From: a virus
DNA: 57,018 bases
Strand: one strand, 5' to 3'
IMG/VR virus record: IMGVR_UViG_3300033996_001518
Span: 1 to 57,018 of that record
Part shown: piece after piece, positions 7,273-16,253 of the stretch
How positions within the stretch are numbered: the stretch's first letter is position 1
Layout of the letters: each line of letters starts with the position of its first letter
The notes under the pieces: model-generated
What the model saw: the letters and a program-made list of their open reading frames with translations, nothing else
What the model was told of the DNA's origin: nothing
The model's database searches: none
Program-made: the position numbers and the translations under genes

Positions 7273-9540
7273 TTAGAAATCTAATTTAACCACAAACTGT
7301 TGAATACCTTGTCGTAATTCAGGTGATTGTAGTTTAGATATAACCATAAGGTCTTTTTGGGCATTGTAAAGACCAATCTCCGTTACATACGAAGTTGTTC
7401 CTGACATCCATGTTGGATTTGAGGTATTTGTAAATTGATTTCTACCAAGATTCACAAGATATTTCATCTCATAAATTGTTGCTGATATATCGGTTTCTAA
7501 ATTACCATAGAAATAATATTCATCACCAAAATTCAAATAATCTGTTTGGCCATTTTCAGGAAGGTCAATATAATCAGCTAAATTATAAATTGGTGCATTA
7601 TCATAAATTACTTCGTCAATTTGGAATGTAGTTCCCGTAATACCACTCATTGTAATATAACCATTAATTGAACTACCGCTAATTTCAGAAGTAACATCAA
7701 TTTCTTTCCAAGCAGTAGGTATTGGTTTTTCATTTTGATTTGTAACCTGAACCAATAATTTCATTGAGTTAGCGGAATAACCACTTAAATCGGCACTTGT
7801 ATATGTATTAAGAGGTTGATTTAAAAATTTAAACTCAGAACCAAATTGAACTGCAAGATTTTTAGGGTTTGTTATTACATCTGCGTTACCATCAATTCTT
7901 GAATAATAATTACAATGTAATGAATCTGTAAATCCTGTTGAATCAAATCTATATGTTACCCAAACACTTTGAAGTTCACTTGTAACTAAACATTGAGCAG
8001 ATGTTGGTGTTGGAGAACAACTATTTGGAGTTAATAATGATAATTTAGGTGCCGGTAATGTCCAGTTTCTATTTGACTTATACGACATTGCAGCAATAAC
8101 TTCTTCATCATCAATAACAACAATTTCTTGGTCAGGAAACACTTTACCAATTCTGTTTAAGTTCCCATTATCATCCGGATTAGTATCCCATAAATGGAAA
8201 TATCTAATACCAGGGTCATTCATATCAACATTTTTTGTTGACTTAACATAATATGGTGTACATACATCATAATCACCAGGTGGGTCAATCCAAAATGTTT
8301 GACCAACTGTATCACCTGAAGATTTGTGCCACATTAAGGTTGGAATTGTCAATCTAAAATGTCTCGCCAAACCTGTATTATCAGTAGGATTTTGAGGGTC
8401 ATATGGTGTTGTTGCAAATTTTTCACCATAAACATTATCAATATCTTGATTTGTATAATGAATAATTGCAATCGCTTTTTGGTCTTGAGGTGTGACCATA
8501 ACTTTCTCATCGTATGAATTATAATAGAATGTGTCAGTAATTTCAGCAGGTTTAGTTGAACTTACATAGAAAGTCTGCCCACTTGGTTCATTATACCCTA
8601 AGTATTCTTTAGTCCCAATGTAACTAGCAGAACCATATTTAGTAAAATCTTCATATTGATTACTATTTAGTCCAGCAGGGCTTTCAGTCCATGGAATATT
8701 CATATTCCAAATTGGAGTATTTTCTCTTTGAGAGACATCACACGGAGTTTCAAAGTTAAACGCATCTGTCTCCCAATAAGGTGCCGGTGTTATGGTATCA
8801 TAAATAACAGTCATCCCTGAAGGATAAATTAAAACACGACCCTTCTCAGCTCCTAAAACTTTACCTGTATAATCAGGTACTGACCTATCTAATGTTAATG
8901 TCCAAGTTGTAGTACCTGTTGTTCCTATTGTTGGGCTTAAATCTTGAATCTTATATGTTAAAACAGAATAAGTTCCAACATCAGTACAACTACCATTACC
9001 ATCATAAATAATTGTAACAAAATCTCCAATAGACGGAGTACCTGTAGTTGGTGAACAGATTACATTATCTAACGTAATATCAATAACTGATTGACCAACT
9101 AATGTTGTCATATCAACTTGATAGTTAGATGTGACAGTATAGGCAGAACTTGTTTGAACTTCCCAATTTCCGGGAGTTCCTCCTGTCATAAAAAACCCTT
9201 TCACACCTGCAGAATTATAAATTGGTTGTACAATACTATCCATATATGGAATACCATAAGTACCACCAGCATTCCCTTGAACATAATAAGGATATTTAAT
9301 ATTCTGTTTGTTTGTTTGAGGAGAAGCCGTATCATTTTGAGCATTAAATGCTGGCATCAAAATGTTATTATTTGTTTGGTTATACGCAGGTGAAGCGGTT
9401 TTTAGTGCGGTATAATTTACCTCACTATCACCAATTTGAAAGTAAGCAATATCAAAATTACCCTGTGATAGGTATCTTCTACCAACATCAGTTAATCTTG
9501 TGTTAATCAGTCCCGCAGTATTTTTAATTATGTATGACAT
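7273..9540 (-). CDS. Tail/appendage structural protein (755 aa)
   Basis: The N-terminus (MSYIIKNTAGLINTRLTDVG, then RRYLSQGNFDIAYFQIGDSE) resembles the conserved attachment end of tail-fibre or baseplate-appendage proteins in T4-like marine phages. The C-terminus (VTEIGLYNAQKDLMVISKL at about 721-739) resembles the matching conserved end. Between them are beta-rich, Asn/Asp/Tyr-rich domains. Unlike its neighbours it has no TPT stalk and no collagen repeats, so it may be a compact adaptor to which fibres bind. A TATTTATA box ends 4 bases from the start codon. The structural assignment is by composition, ends and location rather than a precise family hit. Confidence 0.65.
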   Translation of the reverse strand: MSYIIKNTAGLINTRLTDVGRRYLSQGNFDIAYFQIGDSEVNYTALKTASPAYNQTNNNILMPAFNAQNDTASPQTNKQNIKYPYYVQGNAGGTYGIPYMDSIVQPIYNSAGVKGFFMTGGTPGNWEVQTSSAYTVTSNYQVDMTTLVGQSVIDITLDNVICSPTTGTPSIGDFVTIIYDGNGSCTDVGTYSVLTYKIQDLSPTIGTTGTTTWTLTLDRSVPDYTGKVLGAEKGRVLIYPSGMTVIYDTITPAPYWETDAFNFETPCDVSQRENTPIWNMNIPWTESPAGLNSNQYEDFTKYGSASYIGTKEYLGYNEPSGQTFYVSSTKPAEITDTFYYNSYDEKVMVTPQDQKAIAIIHYTNQDIDNVYGEKFATTPYDPQNPTDNTGLARHFRLTIPTLMWHKSSGDTVGQTFWIDPPGDYDVCTPYYVKSTKNVDMNDPGIRYFHLWDTNPDDNGNLNRIGKVFPDQEIVVIDDEEVIAAMSYKSNRNWTLPAPKLSLLTPNSCSPTPTSAQCLVTSELQSVWVTYRFDSTGFTDSLHCNYYSRIDGNADVITNPKNLAVQFGSEFKFLNQPLNTYTSADLSGYSANSMKLLVQVTNQNEKPIPTAWKEIDVTSEISGSSINGYITMSGITGTTFQIDEVIYDNAPIYNLADYIDLPENGQTDYLNFGDEYYFYGNLETDISATIYEMKYLVNLGRNQFTNTSNPTWMSGTTSYVTEIGLYNAQKDLMVISKLQSPELRQGIQQFVVKLDF

Positions 9541-9544
9541 TATC

Positions 9545-9552
9545 TATAAATA
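9545..9552 (-). promoter_or_regulatory. TATTTATA box before the 755-aa tail gene
   Basis: TATTTATA on the minus strand ends 4 bases before ATG 9540 and is preceded by AAAAAC and a long A/T tract. The same octamer, in the same direction relative to the gene, precedes four other minus-strand structural genes and one plus-strand gene. At this distance the transcript would be nearly leaderless. Confidence 0.45.
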
Positions 9553-9576
9553 GTTTTTATTTTTTTTTTATTAAAT

Positions 9577-12500
9577 TTAACAATCAATACAATTACAAAC
9601 CAATAATTGACCTGTCGGACTTAAAGTCGCAAAACGTAGAGCATTGTTGTTTCCATTATATCCTGTGAATACACCACCCACCGCAATATTACCGTCTGAT
9701 TTAACGTAGATATCAAACACCGCACTACTAAAACTATTATTAATAATAAATGTTGTGTCTAACGAACCGTCAGTATTTAATCGAGCTATGTATTTTTGCG
9801 ATAGTCCTTTGTATGTTGTAAAACCTCCTCCTACAAGAATTTTACCATCTGATTGAACAAAAATTGACTCAACAGAATTATCAAAACCTGAACCTATATT
9901 AAAACTAGAATCTAATGAACCGTCAGTGTTTAATCGAGTTATAAATCTTTGACTAACACCAAAATATGTCGTAAATAAACCACCTACGAGAATTTTACCA
10001 TCAGGTTGAATTGCAATTGATTTAACTTGTCCATTAAGACCTGTGGAAGATAAATTTGAACCCACATTAAATGTTGTGTCTTTAGAACCATCAGTATTTA
10101 ATCTAATTAAATATCTTTGAGTTAGACTCTTGTACGTCGTATAACCGCCACCAACTAAAATTTTACCATCAGATTGTATTTTAATAACATTAACAGCATC
10201 TCCAAATCCACTTCCAATTACAAATGATGGGTCTTTACTACCATTAGTAGAATTTAATCTAACAATTCTATTTTGTTGATTTGGATTTATAGAATTACTT
10301 TCAAAATCAGTAAAATCCCCACCAACAAGTATTTGTCCATCATTTTGAATTGCAATTGTATTAACAAAACCATTAAATTGTGTTATACCCGGACCAAAAT
10401 TAAACGAAGTATCACGAGCACCATCCGTATTTAATCGTACTAAATACTTCTGTGCAAAACCGTTATACGAAACAAAACTACCTCCAGCAATAATTTTACC
10501 ATTCGATTGAATTGCCACATCATTTACTAAACCACTGGTAAAACCTGGAGACGGAGTAAAAGCCGCGTCCAAAGAACCATTTGTATTTAATCGAGCTAAG
10601 TCAGCAACCGCTTGGTTTACATTATACGAGGTAAAAGCCCCACCTGCTAATATTTTTCCATCACTTTGTTGATTGATAACGAGAACCCCTCCATTAAATC
10701 CAGGGTCAACACAAGTTGGTGGTGTTGTACAAACAACAGAGATAGATTTAGATAATATGGTACCGGTAGAATCTTTAACCGCAACCCAATATAGATTATT
10801 CGAATTCACCTCATATGAAATAGTACTATTATTAACCCATGATGTATTTGCCAAGGCAGCTGCTTGACTCGTAAAAGTTGTTGAACCTACTTGATATGGT
10901 GTATTACCTCCAACTATATTAGTTATTGAAACATTAGCGGTAGTTGGATTACTATTACAAGTATAATTAACATCAAAGTTTAATGGTGTCACCATCACTA
11001 CAGGGACATATGTAAACTCATTTGTTTGAATTTGTGTTGAACTACCAACAACAGAACTGCAATTACTACCGTTAATCGTTGGTGTTAGTATTGCCGCAGA
11101 TATTTCTGTTTTAATATTTGTTGTACAATTTGTTTGAGAAGATACTTGCCCATTTGTAATTGTATTGACAGTATTTGACATTATACTAATAACATCTCCA
11201 TTAGTAATTGTTATTGAATTAGTATAATCTGTCGTATTAATTAACTGAGTATCATTAACTGAACAAAATGGTCGAGTACCTTGAGATACAATAGTCGTTG
11301 GCCCTACAACTGTATTAACAGGTTGTCCGTTTTTAGTAACCGACCAAGTAACCGATGAATTAGCAACACCAGGACTATTAATAGTTCTTAACGCTGTCGA
11401 TGTTAGATTAAACGTTATACTCACTCCAACCGGCAAAGGTGGATTAACCGATAAAATTACAACTCGATTTATCGTTTTAGAAACATTATCAATTGTACTT
11501 GTCGTAAAACCTCCAGCAGATAATGTTAATTGATATGTTACCGGCAGTGAATCATAATCAATTGATACACCTGATGAATAAACGTTATTAAACGAATCTA
11601 CAACGTTAACCAAATAATCATTTGCACATAAATTATTGTATACGTAATTTTCAGAATAAGTCAAACCACCATCAATACTATACAAATAAGGTGGATACCC
11701 ATCTTCCGCTAATATTGTTAAACTACCATTACAGTTTGTAAGGTCCTGACAAGAAGTATTTGTAATATCAACGCTAACCTGTAATGGTATAACAAATGGA
11801 CATTCTCCTCTTGTCATTGTTATTGAATAGTCGATATCACCACCAAATACTTGCCAAGCAGAATCAGGAATTAAATCAAATGTAGTACTAGCAACAATAC
11901 CACCACCTAAAGTATATGGTACTAGTGGTGTTATGTACTTTTGATAAATTTCCCATCGGTTATTAATTGGATTCCAAATAATATCAAGTCTTGCATCGCT
12001 GGTCCATCTAAATCTACCGTTTTGAGTACCATCACAAACAAATTGTATTGGACCTTCATTTTGAATTCCAAACGGAGCAATTCCAATAAAACATAAATCA
12101 ACACATTGAACAGGTTTTGTTTGAGTCGGTGTTGGTGTCATTGTTGGTGTTGATGTAGGTACTGGACCTGCTAATACACAAATTGTTGTGGCAGTATAGT
12201 CAGACACCCCATTAGGTCCACCGTCAGGCCAAGCATAATCTGTTACAACCACTTCATAACTTCCAGCAGGTATTCCAAATAAAGTTTGGTTATGACCTCC
12301 ATTACCGTTCCAAGTAAAAGTATATGGTGCAGTACCACCTGTTACATTTACGGATAAAATACCACCTTCCGGATTACTTTCCGTTGGTGATTGAATTACG
12401 TTACAACTAACACCCAAATCAAATAATGTAATAACATCACAATCGTTTTGTAATCTAGTTACCGGGCGATTTGATGGGGTAACGGATGGTGTAACTGACT

Positions 12501-14109
12501 GTGTAGGTGTTATAGTATTTGTTGGAGTTATTGTTGGAGTTGCAGTATTGGTTGGAGTTATTGTTGGAGTTGGAGTTGGCGTTGGAGACAAACATAAAGT
12601 TGTTACCGGTACATTTAATTTACCCACACCACTTCTTGGTAAGTTATAATTAAAACTTACTTGTAATCCATCACCGGTATTGTTAAAACCTGAAATAAAA
12701 TTACCACAACAATCAGTGTAATAATACTCACTATTTGTTTTAATTAATCCAAACCCACAACTAATTGGAGTAGTTGAAGGTGTTTGTGTTGGTGTCAAAG
12801 TATTAGTCGGTGTTTGTGTCTGTGTTTGGGTATTAGTCGGTGTTTGTGTCTGTGTTTGGGTATTTGTTGGTGTTTGGGTATTTGTTAGTGTTGGGGTATT
12901 TGTTGGTGTTGGAGTAGGCGTTGAGGTAGGTCCCATAATTGTGATATCCGCACATATTGGTGGTTGTGAGGCACCCCCGATAGTATTCGAAACGGTTTTA
13001 GTATATGTTAAATTATATGGAGGAGTTAATCCAAAATTATACAACTGACCACCACCATTACAAACATATAAGTCACCTGAATTCATAAACATACCATAAG
13101 GGGCAGGTATTGTTGGAGAAACGATGACATCAACTTCAACAACACCTGTACTATAATCGTGTTGGGTGATGTATGTAGTATCAGTATTATCAACATATGA
13201 ACAAATTAACTTATGTGGTGCAGAGTATGTATAAACCATATCACCAGAAATATCCCTTCCTGAAGGCATCGGGAATTGGGTTGTTACTGTCGCAGAAGGT
13301 CCTGAGATATCAATTTGAACAATATTAGTCAAATATGAACTTATTAATGTAGTATCATCTATCACTGCTAAACCAGGACCTAAGGGATGGGGTAAGGTAA
13401 TATTTCTATTAAATGTCGCGAAAAATGGACATAGGGTTATGTCATACTCCATTATCATAGAACTATCATATACCCATAATTTAGTGATGGTATGTGCAAT
13501 ATCAGAACCACCAATAGGTGCAATATCAAAATACGGATTTAAATTCGTAGAAATATTCGAAGTATAATCATATCCGTAAATTACATCAAAATCATTAAAC
13601 AAAATACTACAAGTATCTAAACACGGTATATCACAATTAACACCATCACTGCATGTGTCACCAATAGTAAATTTCATAAACTTTGGAGCACTTGTTGAAG
13701 GATTACTACCGCAAATATTGAATACAGATGGGTTCGGTGGTGATGTGGTAGATATTATAAGACCTGAACAATCAGTGTATTGATAAGGAGTAGACCCTCC
13801 AAAGTCCACAACTGTTATACATTGGCATAGAGGTGGTGTCGGTGTACAAATTCCATCTTGAGTATCAAAACTATTAGTTGCAACTAAACCTAAATCCGCT
13901 CTATAATAAATAAAGGTAATTTTGACCTGGTCATTAGCACAAAATGCGTTATTATATGTACCAGCAGCATTATAACTAATGGTTAATGAATTACCATAAC
14001 AATCAGTATATCCGACAAATACCCTACCATTTAAAAAAGTATCCATATTACCTGTTGCAGCAGCAATATCAATAGGACTTATCGTTATGTCATAATTTTT
14101 ACACGCCAT
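9577..14109 (-). CDS. Giant modular fibre with Thr/Pro stalks, SprB-like domains and delta-60 propeller (1510 aa)
   Basis: Residues 1-95 form a Cys-containing N-terminal domain (MACKNYDITISPIDIAAATG) shared with the 1204-residue fibre. Residues about 165-395 look like a beta-propeller homologous to one in the 1442-residue fibre. Thr/Pro stalks lie at about 393-446, 503-543 and 648-665. SprB-type domains (GGTAPYTFTWNG) lie at about 560-646 and 776-846. Residues about 1140-1503 hold seven repeats of the pattern SDGKILVGGGFTTY followed by RLNTDGSLDTTF, the delta-60 repeat family; seven units suggest a seven-bladed propeller at the tip. The C-terminus is Cys-rich (CNCIDC). It is probably a receptor-binding appendage; no enzymatic motif is visible. 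Confidence 0.8.
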   Translation of the reverse strand: MACKNYDITISPIDIAAATGNMDTFLNGRVFVGYTDCYGNSLTISYNAAGTYNNAFCANDQVKITFIYYRADLGLVATNSFDTQDGICTPTPPLCQCITVVDFGGSTPYQYTDCSGLIISTTSPPNPSVFNICGSNPSTSAPKFMKFTIGDTCSDGVNCDIPCLDTCSILFNDFDVIYGYDYTSNISTNLNPYFDIAPIGGSDIAHTITKLWVYDSSMIMEYDITLCPFFATFNRNITLPHPLGPGLAVIDDTTLISSYLTNIVQIDISGPSATVTTQFPMPSGRDISGDMVYTYSAPHKLICSYVDNTDTTYITQHDYSTGVVEVDVIVSPTIPAPYGMFMNSGDLYVCNGGGQLYNFGLTPPYNLTYTKTVSNTIGGASQPPICADITIMGPTSTPTPTPTNTPTLTNTQTPTNTQTQTQTPTNTQTQTQTPTNTLTPTQTPSTTPISCGFGLIKTNSEYYYTDCCGNFISGFNNTGDGLQVSFNYNLPRSGVGKLNVPVTTLCLSPTPTPTPTITPTNTATPTITPTNTITPTQSVTPSVTPSNRPVTRLQNDCDVITLFDLGVSCNVIQSPTESNPEGGILSVNVTGGTAPYTFTWNGNGGHNQTLFGIPAGSYEVVVTDYAWPDGGPNGVSDYTATTICVLAGPVPTSTPTMTPTPTQTKPVQCVDLCFIGIAPFGIQNEGPIQFVCDGTQNGRFRWTSDARLDIIWNPINNRWEIYQKYITPLVPYTLGGGIVASTTFDLIPDSAWQVFGGDIDYSITMTRGECPFVIPLQVSVDITNTSCQDLTNCNGSLTILAEDGYPPYLYSIDGGLTYSENYVYNNLCANDYLVNVVDSFNNVYSSGVSIDYDSLPVTYQLTLSAGGFTTSTIDNVSKTINRVVILSVNPPLPVGVSITFNLTSTALRTINSPGVANSSVTWSVTKNGQPVNTVVGPTTIVSQGTRPFCSVNDTQLINTTDYTNSITITNGDVISIMSNTVNTITNGQVSSQTNCTTNIKTEISAAILTPTINGSNCSSVVGSSTQIQTNEFTYVPVVMVTPLNFDVNYTCNSNPTTANVSITNIVGGNTPYQVGSTTFTSQAAALANTSWVNNSTISYEVNSNNLYWVAVKDSTGTILSKSISVVCTTPPTCVDPGFNGGVLVINQQSDGKILAGGAFTSYNVNQAVADLARLNTNGSLDAAFTPSPGFTSGLVNDVAIQSNGKIIAGGSFVSYNGFAQKYLVRLNTDGARDTSFNFGPGITQFNGFVNTIAIQNDGQILVGGDFTDFESNSINPNQQNRIVRLNSTNGSKDPSFVIGSGFGDAVNVIKIQSDGKILVGGGYTTYKSLTQRYLIRLNTDGSKDTTFNVGSNLSSTGLNGQVKSIAIQPDGKILVGGLFTTYFGVSQRFITRLNTDGSLDSSFNIGSGFDNSVESIFVQSDGKILVGGGFTTYKGLSQKYIARLNTDGSLDTTFIINNSFSSAVFDIYVKSDGNIAVGGVFTGYNGNNNALRFATLSPTGQLLVCNCIDC
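9600..10690 (-). repeat. Seven delta-60 (propeller-type) repeats
   Basis: Seven protein repeats of about 42-55 residues, each with a GGxFTxY core and an RLNTDGSxDxxF end, are encoded here. DNA identity between units is only partial, so the repeats are old or diversified. Confidence 0.75.
12470..12930 (-). repeat. Thr/Pro stalk segments of the 1510-aa fibre
   Basis: Low-complexity DNA encoding TPTNTQTQTPT-type protein at about 12765-12930 and 12470-12600, separated by a Cys-containing domain. A third, short piece is at about 12115-12165. The plus strand reads as repeats of GTTGGTGTT-like units. Confidence 0.75.
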
Positions 14110-14149
14110 TATTCTTTATTCTATAATTATATTTTTATTTGTTTTTAGT

Positions 14150-16024
14150 TTACACAATCGTAACAGTATCTGAACCCCAATTCGCAACATATATTTTTCC
14201 ACTATTTGAATACAATAATTGAAATGGAGCTGATTGTGTTGACCCAAAAATAGTACTAACCCCTAATTGCGTTGTTTGATATATTTTTTGATTACTTGTA
14301 TTAGTTGTATAGATATTACCCTGAGGGTCCAATACTATTCCTTCCCCTTTATTTGTTGTAGTACCTAAATAACTAACAACTCCTAATGGTGTAATTTTTA
14401 CAACTCCCACATCATTACGATTAACATAAAGATTATTGGAAGAGTCTATTGCAATATCTGCAGCAGCCCCTATAAATGTTGCAAAAACAGAAGGAGTACC
14501 TCCGGTTGTAATTTTAACAACTAATGGATTTAGAGGGTTATCATTTACTGCAAATAAATTACCAAAACTATCCACAACCATAGTTCTTAAATCAACAACT
14601 CCCCCAACAACACCACTAACATTCGCAAATGTTGTTAAAACCCCTAAATTATCAATTTTAACAACATATTCATTATAACAAGTATAAAAATTTCCTATAC
14701 CATCCAATATTAACGCTCGAATATTAGTTTGGCTAGGAGGAAAAGTTCCAACAATAGTTGTTGTCCCGTTAGGTTCAACTTTATAAAGATTTCCTGACCC
14801 ACCGGTATCAGGAACATAAAGATTATCAGAAGAATCCATTGCCAAAACGCGTGAAGTTATACCCGCTTTAAATATCGATGAAACCCCTGATGGTGTTATT
14901 TTACTAATATTATCACTATTAATATTTCCAACATACACATTACCCAAAGAGTCCTCAGTTAACGAATATGGTGATTGTCCCACCCCAACAGTTATAGGTA
15001 ACGCTCTGGTTGGTGTTGGGGTTGGAGTATTAGTGGGTGTCCCTGTATTTGTTGGCGTGTTGGTTGGTGTATTAGTTGGTGTCCCTGTATTTGTTGGTGT
15101 TTGTGTTGGAGTTTCAGTATTTGTTGGCGTTTGTGTGTTAGTTGGAGTTTGTGTAGGTGTTTCTGTTTGTGTAGGTGTTTGTGTTGGTGTATTACTTGAA
15201 GTTGCGCTAGGAGTTAATCCTATAGTAACTGAAGGTGTTGGAGTATTAGTCGGAGTTTGAGTGTTAGTTGGTGTTTGTGTAGATGTTTGAGTATTAGTTG
15301 GTGTTTGAGTAGTTGTTGGCGTTTGAGTATTTGTAGGAGTTACAGTTGAAGTAATAGTTGGAGTTGGAGTAACTGAATTTTGACAAATTCCAAAACTAAG
15401 AATTTGCCCATTAACATCAACTTGAACCCAATAATAATATAAACCAAAACTCATTTTATAGAATTTACCACCACCAATTAGAGGATTGTATAAAACCCCA
15501 TTCGCAAATGTTTGATAAACTGTTGCGCCTATCACAGGAATTGTATTAGCCTCACTAAGATAAGTGTAGTAAGGTAATATTGTCATAGTATCATTACAAA
15601 CATTATCTGAAGTTGTAAATGTGTTTTGACCAACATAATGAATTGCAACTACCGGTGTTTGAGTTGGAGTTGACGTATTTGTTGGTGTCATTGTTGGTGT
15701 ACCTGTTTGCGTTGGTGTAGTGGTTGGTGTACCTGTTTGTGTTGGTGTTTGAGTTAAAGTTTGTGTTGGTGTTTGAGTAACTGTTGGCGTCACATTACTA
15801 GTTGGTGTTGGAGTAATAAGTACCGTATCACCAACATTACATCCCTGCGTATCAATAATTTTAACCACAAAATTCGTCTCATCATATGGTGATGGAACAT
15901 CAAATTCAAATGGAAATACCGATACTGTAGAAACAAATACGCAATTCGCACTAAACGAATCACAATAGTATATGTCGACCGGTGTATTAGCAGTTACTGA
16001 TGTTATTGTTACTAATTGACTCAT
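14150..16024 (-). CDS. Modular fibre with Thr/Pro stalks and NHL-type propeller tip (624 aa)
   Basis: Residues 1-70 ([20 protein letters not shown]) form a small beta domain that is a paralogue of the entire 72-residue protein encoded just upstream. A stalk at about 71-121 leads to a middle domain (122-217), then a longer stalk (218-341). Residues 345-624 carry seven units of the type [20 protein letters not shown], an NHL/SMP-30-like pattern that should fold as a seven-bladed beta-propeller. NHL propellers bind proteins or glycans, so this is a plausible receptor-binding tip. The start overlaps the previous stop as ATGA, indicating translational coupling. Confidence 0.8.
   Translation of the reverse strand: MSQLVTITSVTANTPVDIYYCDSFSANCVFVSTVSVFPFEFDVPSPYDETNFVVKIIDTQGCNVGDTVLITPTPTSNVTPTVTQTPTQTLTQTPTQTGTPTTTPTQTGTPTMTPTNTSTPTQTPVVAIHYVGQNTFTTSDNVCNDTMTILPYYTYLSEANTIPVIGATVYQTFANGVLYNPLIGGGKFYKMSFGLYYYWVQVDVNGQILSFGICQNSVTPTPTITSTVTPTNTQTPTTTQTPTNTQTSTQTPTNTQTPTNTPTPSVTIGLTPSATSSNTPTQTPTQTETPTQTPTNTQTPTNTETPTQTPTNTGTPTNTPTNTPTNTGTPTNTPTPTPTRALPITVGVGQSPYSLTEDSLGNVYVGNINSDNISKITPSGVSSIFKAGITSRVLAMDSSDNLYVPDTGGSGNLYKVEPNGTTTIVGTFPPSQTNIRALILDGIGNFYTCYNEYVVKIDNLGVLTTFANVSGVVGGVVDLRTMVVDSFGNLFAVNDNPLNPLVVKITTGGTPSVFATFIGAAADIAIDSSNNLYVNRNDVGVVKITPLGVVSYLGTTTNKGEGIVLDPQGNIYTTNTSNQKIYQTTQLGVSTIFGSTQSAPFQLLYSNSGKIYVANWGSDTVTIV
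15005..15376 (-). repeat. Thr/Pro stalk of the 624-aa fibre
   Basis: About 120 codons of [11 protein letters not shown]-type sequence immediately before the propeller; a shorter stalk of about 50 codons is encoded near 15650-15820. A Ser/Ala-containing break interrupts the long one near 15190-15230. Confidence 0.75.
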
Positions 16025-16239
16025 ATTACGTTTTCTATTCCACTTATTGTACAGTTATTCGCATCAACCACCTTTAATAGATAGGACGATGATGTATCGT
16101 ATGGTGCTGGTATATCAAACACATACGGTGTTGTTGTTATTGTCGATACGTAGAAACATCCACTACCATTACTTTGACATATGTAAACGTCATAAGGTGA
16201 TTGTCCTGTTATACTACTAATTGTTACTTGTACTGCCAT
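16021..16239 (-). CDS. Stand-alone fibre N-terminal-domain protein (72 aa)
   Basis: All 72 residues (starting MAVQVTISSITGQSPYDVYI) align by eye with residues 1-70 of the downstream 624-residue fibre: the same VTI-S-T, PYDVYIC/PVDIYYC, CxFVST, FDxPxPYD and Cys-containing end. It is therefore a single free copy of the domain that caps the fibre, ending where a stalk would begin. It may be a minor fibre subunit, an adaptor that fills the same docking site, or a remnant of a fibre whose stalk and tip were lost. Its TGA overlaps the next ATG (ATGA). The start lies 15 bases after the stop of the 1204-residue fibre. Confidence 0.65.
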   Translation of the reverse strand: MAVQVTISSITGQSPYDVYICQSNGSGCFYVSTITTTPYVFDIPAPYDTSSSYLLKVVDANNCTISGIENVI

Positions 16240-16253
16240 TTTTTATTTAGTTA

